Part shown: positions 15,231 to 23,855 of the stretch, in pieces
Numbering within the stretch: the stretch's first letter is position 1
Layout: each line of letters opens with the position of its first letter
Source of the DNA: Mycobacterium sp.
GTDB lineage: Bacteria; Actinomycetota; Actinomycetes; Mycobacteriales; Mycobacteriaceae
Length of the DNA stretch: 64,000 nt
Direction: 5' to 3'
Assembly: GCA_023264735.1 (NCBI GenBank)
Contig: JAHFVD010000034.1
Location: 1 to 64,000 of the forward strand
Translations under genes and position numbers: made by a program
Notes under the pieces: generated by a model
What the model was told of the DNA's origin: nothing
Database searches by the model: none
The model's input: the letters and a program-made list of their open reading frames with translations, nothing else

Positions 15231-18200
15231 ATGGGCGCACTCCTTCCCACCCTGCAGGCCGAGCGTCTTCGCGAGGGTCTGACCGACTACCTGGCAACAA
15301 CGTTCGCACTGACCGACCCCGATGCGCAGTCGGCGCTGACGGACTTCGTCGGCGACCCCGACACTGGGATGTTCAAGGGACCGTACGTGCGGCTTCGCCT
15401 TCCGTTCGCCCCAGCTGGTAACGACTGGGCGGCGCACCTGGACTGGTGGCCGCAGGACTTTACCCCATACGGGCATCAGGCCCGCGCGTTCGCACAGCTG
15501 TCGACCAAGCAGGGGCAGCGCCCACAGGCCACTCTGGTCACCACCGGTACGGGGTCGGGCAAGACCGAGGCCTTTCTGTACCCGATCCTCGATCACGTGT
15601 TGCGCGCCAAGAAGTCCGGCGTGACAGGCATGAAGGCGCTAATCCTCTATCCGATGAATGCGCTCGCCAATGATCAGGCCGAGCGGCTCGCCAAACTGAT
15701 CGTCGGCGACCCCGCGTTATCCGCCGTTAGCGCTGGGCTTTACACCGGCGAGCAGTCCAGCGGTGGGCGGACGCGGGTGTCGGCGGACGGACTGATCACC
15801 GACCGCGCGCTCATGCACGATGCACCGCCGGACATCCTGCTCACCAACTACAAGATGCTCGACCACATGCTGCTGCATCCGCGCCGCGCTGACATGTGGC
15901 GGCTATCCGCCGAATCGCTGCAGTACCTGGTGCTCGACGAGTTCCACACCTACGACGGCGCGCAGGGCACCGACGTCGCCATGCTGCTGCGTCGCTTGGG
16001 CCTCACGCTGAAGAGTCACTGGACCGAAGCGTCGCGGGTGACCGACGAGGACCGGGCCCGGCCCCTTGGCCGGATCACCCCGGTGGCGACGTCGGCGACC
16101 CTTGGGTCGCGGGCAGCGCCGGCGGCGATGCTCGAATTCGCGCACACCGTGTTCGGGGAAGCCTTCGACGCTGATGCCGTGATCGAGGAAACCCGGCTCA
16201 CCCCCGACCAGTGGCGCAGTGCCCGGCTCGGAGACCGTGACCACGAGTGGACACCCGTCGAACCGGGCCTGCCCGATGCGCTGGAACGGATCACCAAGGC
16301 AGCTGTCACCGCTACAGAAAATCAGGCCATCGCCGCCACGGTCTTCGCCGAACTCTTCGAGAAGCGTTCTCAATCTGAATTCTTCGGCAAGCCAACGCAA
16401 TCCGAACTCTTCGACACTTCCACCCAATCTGATCTTTTCGAGAAATCAGCGCATGGAGGTGCGCCTGCCGCCGGGGCGGACCTGTCCGTGAAGGACATGC
16501 TCGACCAGCTCAAGCGGCACCGGTTCATCCAGGCGGTATTGGAGAATGCTGTCGACGCTGTTTCGTTGGCTGATTTGGCCGACCGGGTGTTCCCGGCCGT
16601 GGCCGTGGACCGAGACGCCGCTCGCACTCATGCCACTCGAGTCCGCTTCCTAGAGTTCGTCTTCGCGTTGCTCTCGCACGTCCGGGCCGAGGCGGGCCGC
16701 GCGGCGCTCGGCGTCGACGTTCACTTGTGGATTCGAGAACTCAGTCGCGTCGACCGGGCGGTCCGGGCCGCCACCGAGTATCGCTGGTCCGATGACGGGG
16801 CACTGGCCGACTACAACGAGCTCTACCTGCCCGCGGTTTACTGCCGACACTGCGGTCGCTCCGGATGGGGAGCGCGACTCGCACCGACGGGAACCGCGCT
16901 CGACGTCACCGACGAGGCGATCCGCGCCGACCACGCTGCCGGCGCGTCCCGGTTCCGAGCTCTGATCTCCGCCCCAGCCGAGGCGCAGGTGCCTGGCGGT
17001 GTCGAAGGACTGCGCTGGTTCCACCTGGACCACCGCGAACTGCTCGACACCGCTCCCGACCCCGAGAGCACCGACGTGCTCGACGGACGACTGCTGCCGG
17101 TGCTCACACTGATCGGACCCGACGCCGACGAACAGTCGAAGGAGGACGTGTGCCCGGCCTGCGGGGCCAGCGACGGCATCCGCTTCCTGGGCAGCGCGGT
17201 AGCGACCCAGCTGTCGGTCACGCTGTCGAACATGTTCGGCGACAAGACCCTCGACGCTGCCGAGAAGAAGGCGCTGATGTTCACCGATAGCGTCCAGGAC
17301 GCCGCGCACCGCGCCGGATTCGTGCAGGCCCGGTCGCACAGCCTCACCTTGCGCACCGCGCTGCGCGGCGCCCTCGGCGACGGCGAACTCGACCTCGACG
17401 AGTTGAGCCAGGCCGTCATCAGCCGTGCTGGCAACGACCCGATGCTGCGCTATCAACTGCTGCCACCTGACATCGTTGACCGTGACGAGTTCGTTGCGTT
17501 CTGGCAGCCCGACGCCCACCCCAACTCGCGGCGCGCCGCGGAGAACAAGGCCAAACGGCGACTGCGCTTCGACGTCGACCTGGAATTTGGATTGCAGTCT
17601 CGGACCGGCCGCACCTTGGAACTGACCGGCAGCGTCGCCGCTGAGGTCTATCTCGGCGCCCCACACAAGGCGCCGATCCTCGGTCGGCGCGCACTGGAGC
17701 GTGCGGACCCCACCCAACTCCCACTGACCGCGGTGTCCGACGAGGCACTGGCTCGATGGGTGCGCGGCGCAGTGGAACGGGTCCGCACCCGGGGGGGTAT
17801 TTACCACGATTGGTTGCGCCCGTATGTCGAGAAGAACGCCAACCGCTACCACGTCTGGGGCGGCCGGCCGCGCGGCCAGGGCATGCCCGCCTTTCCGAAA
17901 GGCCGTCCGGCACCGGCATTTCCGGCGCTCAAATCTGGTTCTGGGACGCTGCCCGAGGGCTTCGACCCGATCACGGCAGCGTCGTCCTGGTATGCCCGCT
18001 GGACCTCGCGATGCCTGGACGTCAGCCCACACGACGGCACGTTCCTCGCCAAGGCGCTGCTCGCCGAGCTCGCCGACCAGATGCTGCTGTCCACCCTGAC
18101 CACCGAAACGGGTTCCACCGTCTACTACTTGGCGCCCGCGACCGTGCAGGTCAGCGCACCCACCGTCGATGCACTGCTCGACAAGCGACACCTCCTAGCT

Positions 18201-21200
18201 TGCGACGTGTGCCAGACACCGGTGCCGGGCAGCACCACCACCGTCGACGAACTCGACGGCGCGCCGTGCATCCTGACCCGCTGCCCGGGCCGGCTGCGCC
18301 GAACTCCGAAGGCAGATAACTTCTATCGGCGGTTGTACGACTCAACCGACATGAAACGCGTCGTTGCGCGCGAGCACACGAGTCTGCTGCCGACCAAGAC
18401 CCGACTCGATTACGAGACCGCGTTTAAACGCGGCGGTACCGATCCGCAAGCGCCGAACGTGCTTGTCGCGACGCCCACGTTGGAGATGGGCATCGACATC
18501 GGCGATCTGTCCACCGTGATGCTCGGATCGCTGCCCCGCTCGGTGTCCTCATACCTGCAGCGCGTCGGCCGCGCCGGCAGACTCACTGGAAATTCATTGA
18601 TCCTGGCCTACGTCCGCGGCCGCGGCGAGCATCTTCCGAAATTGTTCGAGCCACTGTCGGTGATCCAGGGCGACGTGCGGCCGCCCGCGACGTTCCTCAG
18701 CGCCGAGGAAATTTTGCAGCGGCAGTACGTCGCCCACATCGTCGACCAGTTTGCCCGCGATCCAGAGTTAGATCCGCCGACCGACGCCCGCTCGGTACTC
18801 GGCGATGACGGCGAGAACGGCTGGTTGGAGCGCCTGCTGGAGACTGCCGCGACCGACGGCGCCGAGCTACTGGACCGCTTCCTAGGTCAGTTCGGCGATC
18901 ATCTCAGCCCGGATGCGGTTACAGGCCTCCGGGCGTGGGCCAGCGCCCCACCTGAGGGTGGACCCAGCGGCCTCACACAACGGCTGATGGCCGCACGCCA
19001 CCAGTGGCGACTGGACCTCGACGAACTGACAACCCGTCGATCAGCAGTCGACGCTGACCTACCCGAGTTCGAACGCCGCGCATCCTCGCCAGCGGCTACC
19101 GACGATGACCGGCGTGCCTACAAGATTGCCAAGGGATCACTGAAAATCCTTGGTGTGCAGATCAACTCGTTGACCCGTGACTACTGGATCGCGGTGCTCG
19201 AACGCTACGGCGTTCTGCCCAACTACACGCTGCTGGACGATGCGGTCACCCTCGACGTGGGCGTCACCTGGATCGACCCGGACAGCAACGAGTACATGGG
19301 GGAGGAGCTCAGCTACCAGCGCGGCTCGCGGGTGGCGCTCACTGAACTCGCCCCCGGGGCCACGTTCTACGCTCAGGGCCTGGCCGTCACCATCGACGCC
19401 GTCGACCTGGGTACCGGGGAGTCCAACATTCATTCCTGGCAGGTCTGCCCGCAGTGCGGCTGGGCCAGGACCGGATCGTCCGGGCCGACGCCCGAACCGG
19501 CGGCGAGTTGCCCCCGATGCCATAGCAGCGCCATCGCCGATGTCAGCCAGCACCTACCCGTCGTCGAGATGACCCGGGTGTCGGCCGAGGTGCGTCGCGA
19601 CGAGGCCACCATCAACGACATCCGCGACAACCGTAAGCAAGAACCCTTCACCGTGGTCACCGCTGCGGACATCGACCCTACCCAGGTGGGGAGAACTTGG
19701 TTCCGGGAGAGTTCCTCTTTCGGCGCAGAATATCTGCGGCGCTTGGATATTCGGTGGATCAACCTGGGCAGGCGGACCTCAAAGGGCAAGAAGCGGCTGA
19801 TCGCCGGACAGGAGTCGGCCAGCGGACTGTTCCGCGTGTGCGCTGCGTGCGGTCAGCTCGACGGAGCGGCCGGCCGCAACAGCCGCTACGAGCATCGCAC
19901 CTGGTGTCGTCTGCGTGATTCGGCGAATGAGGACGTCCGTGATATCGCCCTGGCGCGTCGGCTGCGGACCCAGGGTGTGCTGTTGCACCTGCCGCCGCAG
20001 ATGGAGTACGACAACTTCTCCCACCCCAGTCTCGCCGCCGCGATCCTCCTAGGGTTGCGCCAGGTGATCGGCGGATCACCCGAGCACCTCGACGTCGCCA
20101 TCATCAGCGACGCACTGTGGGCGCCGGATCGCAGAGCGCTGCTCATCCACGACACCGTCCCCGGCGGTACCGGTTACCTCGCTGAGTTCGCCGATCACGT
20201 CAAGGTTTTCGCCGTACTCGCCGCTGCACGCCAGATCGTGCGCGAATGCGCGTGCCGGGACGAGGATCGGCTGGCCTGTCATCGTTGTCTGCTGCCGTTC
20301 GCCGCACCCTACGAGATGGACAAGGTGTCCCGGCTGACTGCGCTGAAACTGCTCGACGACATCCTGGACGTCGGGTCGCACGCAACCCCCAACCTCGCGG
20401 ACTGGACCGCGGACGTTACCGAGAAGGCGCCACCGCCCACCGCCGTCAGCGACGAGTCATTCCTCGAACGAGACTTTTACGCGGCGTTCATTGCGCGCCT
20501 CAAGCTGATGGGCGCTGCCGTAGTTGAGAAGCCGGGCACCTACGGGCCGTCGGCGACAATCACGCTGCAGGGCAGCACCCCACGCAAATGGTCACTGCGG
20601 CCGCAGGTCTCGCTCGACTTTGTCAAACCGGACTTCGTCTTGCAGACTGCCGATCCCGATATCCCGCGGATTGCAATCTTCGCGGACGGGAGGGCTTTCC
20701 ACGCCGGGGCTGGCGACCGTAACCGGGTTGCCGATGACGCTGACAAGCGGGCTGCCTTACGTCGGGCTGGCTTTCTCGTGTGGTCCTTCGGTCACGACGA
20801 CCTGCAAAACTTCAAGGCTGGTGAAACGGCTGAACCTATTTGGTTCGACCAGAAGGCGGCCAACTTTGTCACCAGCCGCTTTCACGTTCAGCCCAGCTTG
20901 GTCCGCCTGCAGGCGAAGGACCCGGTGACCCAACTGCTGGAGTTCATGATCGATCCCAACTTCGACGCGTGGCAACACTTCAGCACCTGGATGCCGTACC
21001 TGTTCGTTCGCAGTAACAACCGCGCACATTCCGACAGCGACACCTTCGCTCTCGCGGCGTTGGCGGCCCTGGACGGAACGACGCCCTTCGGGGCGGCTGG
21101 CCCCGACATGTGTTGGAGCTACGTAGACGGCGGCTTAGCCGTCACCGCTGGCGTGCATACCACTTCGGACCCGCCGCGCGCCGTGCTCGCCGTCGACGAC

Positions 21201-21617
21201 CGAGACGAGCGGTTGGAAAGCCTGGATGGGAAGGCATGGAAGGAATGGCTGCGGTTGTCGAACTGGCTAGGGCTCAGCGATCCCGGTCGCGTCAGCACCC
21301 GCACCCTGCTGACGTCGGCCCCCATGTCCGCGCCTGCGGAGACTGAAGAATCCGAATTGCCCGTGGAATGGCAGGCGCTATTCGACGAGGCGGTGTCGGA
21401 TGCCGAACGCGATCTCATCCGTGCCCTAGCTGTGGCAGGTGTCGCGGTACCCGAGCTGGGTTATGAGACCGCGAATGGCGATGTGCTGGAGATGGCTTGG
21501 GCCGGCCGGCGCGTCGCGGTGGTGTTCGACGAAGGCGAAGCGGTGGACGGGTGGATCGTGTGCTCGCCCGACGTCGACGAGATTGTCGAGGCGTTGAAAT
21601 TGAACGGAGTGGTGTAG
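15231..21617 (+). CDS. Giant DUF1998 helicase with C-terminal nuclease-like domain (DruE/DrmB-like)
   Basis: 2128 residues, ATG 15231, 3 nt after the previous stop. SF2 motifs: TGTGSGKTEAF near residue 105, LDEFHTYDGAQGTD near 234, SATLGS near 288, then a roughly 750-residue insertion, then TPTLEMGIDIGDLS near 1081 and QRVGRAGR near 1109. Zinc-ribbon-like Cys pairs occur near 537, 641, 995-1018, 1405-1432 and 1537. The DUF1998/MZB region with DTVPGGTGYL and CACRDEDRLACHRC is at about 1640-1686. Residues about 1795-1860 (KPDFVL, then IAIFADGRAFHA, then DKRAALRRAGFLVWSF) have a Vsr/DUF559-like restriction fold lacking the usual acidic residue before DG. Size and DUF1998 match DruE of Druantia; partner genes resemble DISARM. 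A four-unit 9-residue repeat lies at 371-406. Confidence 0.88.
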   Translation: MGALLPTLQAERLREGLTDYLATTFALTDPDAQSALTDFVGDPDTGMFKGPYVRLRLPFAPAGNDWAAHLDWWPQDFTPYGHQARAFAQLSTKQGQRPQATLVTTGTGSGKTEAFLYPILDHVLRAKKSGVTGMKALILYPMNALANDQAERLAKLIVGDPALSAVSAGLYTGEQSSGGRTRVSADGLITDRALMHDAPPDILLTNYKMLDHMLLHPRRADMWRLSAESLQYLVLDEFHTYDGAQGTDVAMLLRRLGLTLKSHWTEASRVTDEDRARPLGRITPVATSATLGSRAAPAAMLEFAHTVFGEAFDADAVIEETRLTPDQWRSARLGDRDHEWTPVEPGLPDALERITKAAVTATENQAIAATVFAELFEKRSQSEFFGKPTQSELFDTSTQSDLFEKSAHGGAPAAGADLSVKDMLDQLKRHRFIQAVLENAVDAVSLADLADRVFPAVAVDRDAARTHATRVRFLEFVFALLSHVRAEAGRAALGVDVHLWIRELSRVDRAVRAATEYRWSDDGALADYNELYLPAVYCRHCGRSGWGARLAPTGTALDVTDEAIRADHAAGASRFRALISAPAEAQVPGGVEGLRWFHLDHRELLDTAPDPESTDVLDGRLLPVLTLIGPDADEQSKEDVCPACGASDGIRFLGSAVATQLSVTLSNMFGDKTLDAAEKKALMFTDSVQDAAHRAGFVQARSHSLTLRTALRGALGDGELDLDELSQAVISRAGNDPMLRYQLLPPDIVDRDEFVAFWQPDAHPNSRRAAENKAKRRLRFDVDLEFGLQSRTGRTLELTGSVAAEVYLGAPHKAPILGRRALERADPTQLPLTAVSDEALARWVRGAVERVRTRGGIYHDWLRPYVEKNANRYHVWGGRPRGQGMPAFPKGRPAPAFPALKSGSGTLPEGFDPITAASSWYARWTSRCLDVSPHDGTFLAKALLAELADQMLLSTLTTETGSTVYYLAPATVQVSAPTVDALLDKRHLLACDVCQTPVPGSTTTVDELDGAPCILTRCPGRLRRTPKADNFYRRLYDSTDMKRVVAREHTSLLPTKTRLDYETAFKRGGTDPQAPNVLVATPTLEMGIDIGDLSTVMLGSLPRSVSSYLQRVGRAGRLTGNSLILAYVRGRGEHLPKLFEPLSVIQGDVRPPATFLSAEEILQRQYVAHIVDQFARDPELDPPTDARSVLGDDGENGWLERLLETAATDGAELLDRFLGQFGDHLSPDAVTGLRAWASAPPEGGPSGLTQRLMAARHQWRLDLDELTTRRSAVDADLPEFERRASSPAATDDDRRAYKIAKGSLKILGVQINSLTRDYWIAVLERYGVLPNYTLLDDAVTLDVGVTWIDPDSNEYMGEELSYQRGSRVALTELAPGATFYAQGLAVTIDAVDLGTGESNIHSWQVCPQCGWARTGSSGPTPEPAASCPRCHSSAIADVSQHLPVVEMTRVSAEVRRDEATINDIRDNRKQEPFTVVTAADIDPTQVGRTWFRESSSFGAEYLRRLDIRWINLGRRTSKGKKRLIAGQESASGLFRVCAACGQLDGAAGRNSRYEHRTWCRLRDSANEDVRDIALARRLRTQGVLLHLPPQMEYDNFSHPSLAAAILLGLRQVIGGSPEHLDVAIISDALWAPDRRALLIHDTVPGGTGYLAEFADHVKVFAVLAAARQIVRECACRDEDRLACHRCLLPFAAPYEMDKVSRLTALKLLDDILDVGSHATPNLADWTADVTEKAPPPTAVSDESFLERDFYAAFIARLKLMGAAVVEKPGTYGPSATITLQGSTPRKWSLRPQVSLDFVKPDFVLQTADPDIPRIAIFADGRAFHAGAGDRNRVADDADKRAALRRAGFLVWSFGHDDLQNFKAGETAEPIWFDQKAANFVTSRFHVQPSLVRLQAKDPVTQLLEFMIDPNFDAWQHFSTWMPYLFVRSNNRAHSDSDTFALAALAALDGTTPFGAAGPDMCWSYVDGGLAVTAGVHTTSDPPRAVLAVDDRDERLESLDGKAWKEWLRLSNWLGLSDPGRVSTRTLLTSAPMSAPAETEESELPVEWQALFDEAVSDAERDLIRALAVAGVAVPELGYETANGDVLEMAWAGRRVAVVFDEGEAVDGWIVCSPDVDEIVEALKLNGVV
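16341..16448 (+). repeat. Four tandem 27-bp units encoding clamp-binding-like peptides
   Basis: Within the giant helicase, residues 371-406 read as VFAELFEKR, SQSEFFGKP, TQSELFDTS and TQSDLFEKS, a 9-residue period repeated four times. Three units contain Q-S-(E/D)-(L/F)-F, close to the bacterial beta-clamp-binding pentapeptide consensus QL(S/D)LF. The DNA repeats are degenerate (27 nt each). The segment lies in a charged, probably flexible linker after helicase lobe 1. Confidence 0.75.
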
Positions 21618-23834
21618 GTGGCGAATCTGGTTATCGCGTCGAACAGCAAGGCAATGTCTAAGCTGGACGGCTCGATCAAGAACAAGGTGTATGACTTCTT
21701 CGAGAAGCTCGCCGCGGACGATACTTCACCCAAGCTCCACATCGAACCCATGAAAGGCGCGAGTGATCCGCGTGTCCGCACGGGCCGGGTAGATCTGTAC
21801 TGGCGAGCGGTCCTATTCCGCGTCGATGACAAATCCAGCGAGCCGACGTACATCTACATGGGCACCTGGCCTCACGACGATGCAATCAAACTTGCCGAAC
21901 GAGCCACTCTGCGGGTCAATCCCATCAACGGCACCCTTGAGGCGTTAATCGGGGAATCCGCGCCCCCGCAAGCGCCGCAGACCACGCCTGTCGTGGATCC
22001 TTCGTCGAAACCTGAACTGTCCTACCTTGCCGGGGTCGGCTACAAGCTCACCGACCTCACCGAGGGCCTCGGCGTCGACCCTGTGCTCGCGGCCAAGGCG
22101 ATGGACGCACGCGATGAGTCGGCGCTGTTGGAAGCTGCGGCGAGCGGGCTCGAATGGGAGGGCAGCGCTCTCCTGGAACTCGCTACGGGTATTGCGATCG
22201 AGACGATCCGCGAAAACCACGGGTTCTCCAAACTTCCGATAGACAAGTCCCTCGACGAGGATCAGCAGATCATCGCTGCACTCGAACGCCCGGCCTCGAA
22301 GATGCAGTTCGCGTTCATCGAAGACAACGAAGAACTGCGGCGAGTCATCGAAGGCGGCGACTTTGCCGCGTGGCGCACATTCCTGCATCCCGAGCAACGC
22401 AAGTATGTCGATTCCGATTTTTCTGGTGCGTTCAGGCTTTCCGGCGGCGCCGGCACCGGAAAGACCGTCGTCGCGATCCATCGGGCGCGGCGCCTCGCAC
22501 GCGACAACCCGGACGCGAGGATCATCCTCACTACTTTCAATACCGCTCTTGCCGAAGGACTCAAGGCCGATCTCAAGGCGCTGGATCCCGGTGTGCGCGT
22601 CGCCGACAAACCCGGCGATGCCGGCGTATACGTCGGTGGTATCGATGCCCTCGGTAGCGGTGTCCTGCAACGATCCGGAACTGCCGTTGCGCCGGCCTGT
22701 GAGCGATTGATCGGACACGGCGTTGAGTTCGGCTCCAATCGAACGACATCCGATGCAGTGTGGCGAGAAGTAGCACAGTCCGTCGACTCGGGGCTCGACG
22801 CGAAACTTGCTGCCCCCGCATTTCTAGAGAGCGAGTACGTGGCCGTGGTGCTGGCGAATCGCATCACCACGCTGGAGCAGTACGCCAAGGTCGCGCGACC
22901 CGGCCGGGGAGTACGCCTTAGCCGCTTGCAGCGCATCGCCGTCTGGAAGCTGGTCGAGGCGTTTCGTCGGCAGAGCCAAATGGACGAAACCATTAGTTTC
23001 CCGGAAGTCCTTGCCCTCGCTGCCGAGGCGCTGCGCGTTGGTGCGGAACGAGACGGCACGCACCTCGCCGACCATGTCATCGTCGACGAGGCACAGGATC
23101 TCCACGCGACGCACTGGGCATTATTGCGAGCACTGGTGGCCGAAGGGCCGAATGATCTTTTCGTTGCGGAGGATTCGCACCAGCGGATCTATGGAAGTCC
23201 TATGGTGCTAAGCCGCTTCGGGATCAAGATCGTCGGCCGGTCCCGTCGGCTGACGCTGAACTACCGGACCACGGCGCAGAACCTTCACTTCGCAGTGAGC
23301 GTGCTTTCCGGTGCGGAGTACCGCGATCTGGAGCAGGGCGAGGAGTCGACCAGTGATTACCGGTCTGCTCGCAATGGACCTGCGCCGGAGTTGATTCCGT
23401 GTACTGACTTGGCTGCCGAATTGGAAACGGTGGCGGCGAAAGTCAAGTCCTGGCTCGCTGAGGACGGCTTGGAACCCGAGAGCATTGCCGTGCTCACCCG
23501 GAGCCAGGACGAACGCGACCGCTTCGTACGCGGACTCGGTGAACGTGGTGTGACAGCGCGTGCCGTCGACAAGAATGCTTCGACGCCGGGCCAACCACTT
23601 GTGATGACTATGCACCGTGCAAAGGGGATGGAATTCTCCAGGGTCGTCCTCGCTGGCGCCGACGAGAAGCACGTGCCGTCACCGGCGACGCTGCGCAACG
23701 TGCCCGATGAAGAACGCGCGGAAGCGTTGCTGCGGGAACGTTCGCTGCTTTATGTCGCAAGCAGTCGAGCGCGGGATGCGTTGGTGGTCACTTGGAGCGG
23801 GAAGCGGTCGGAGTTGTTGAGCGCATCGAGTTAA
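21618..23834 (+). CDS. UvrD/Rep-type SF1A helicase with ParE/RelE-like N-terminal domain
   Basis: 738 residues, GTG 21618 immediately after the previous stop. SF1A motifs: GGAGTGKTVVAIHRA near residue 276, IVDEAQDL near 486, AEDSHQRIYG near 517, NYRTT near 549, MHRAKGMEF near 664 and YVASSRARDALVV near 713. The first roughly 100 residues resemble a RelE/ParE toxin fold (HIEPMKGASDPRVRTGRVDLYWRA, split as HIEPMKGASDPR and VDLYWRAVLF), a fusion seen in other defence-type UvrD proteins. It probably acts as a DNA translocase supplying single strands or displacing proteins for the other components. No separate antitoxin gene follows, so the ParE-like part is more likely a binding module than a free toxin. 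Confidence 0.88.
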   Translation: MANLVIASNSKAMSKLDGSIKNKVYDFFEKLAADDTSPKLHIEPMKGASDPRVRTGRVDLYWRAVLFRVDDKSSEPTYIYMGTWPHDDAIKLAERATLRVNPINGTLEALIGESAPPQAPQTTPVVDPSSKPELSYLAGVGYKLTDLTEGLGVDPVLAAKAMDARDESALLEAAASGLEWEGSALLELATGIAIETIRENHGFSKLPIDKSLDEDQQIIAALERPASKMQFAFIEDNEELRRVIEGGDFAAWRTFLHPEQRKYVDSDFSGAFRLSGGAGTGKTVVAIHRARRLARDNPDARIILTTFNTALAEGLKADLKALDPGVRVADKPGDAGVYVGGIDALGSGVLQRSGTAVAPACERLIGHGVEFGSNRTTSDAVWREVAQSVDSGLDAKLAAPAFLESEYVAVVLANRITTLEQYAKVARPGRGVRLSRLQRIAVWKLVEAFRRQSQMDETISFPEVLALAAEALRVGAERDGTHLADHVIVDEAQDLHATHWALLRALVAEGPNDLFVAEDSHQRIYGSPMVLSRFGIKIVGRSRRLTLNYRTTAQNLHFAVSVLSGAEYRDLEQGEESTSDYRSARNGPAPELIPCTDLAAELETVAAKVKSWLAEDGLEPESIAVLTRSQDERDRFVRGLGERGVTARAVDKNASTPGQPLVMTMHRAKGMEFSRVVLAGADEKHVPSPATLRNVPDEERAEALLRERSLLYVASSRARDALVVTWSGKRSELLSASS

Positions 23835-23855
23835 GCATCGATTTCGAGGAGTCTG

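Noticed and set aside
16650-18191. 513-residue antisense frame inside the giant helicase gene
   Set aside because: Opposite strand encodes continuous conserved helicase sequence; the antisense product is low-complexity Gly/Arg/Val.
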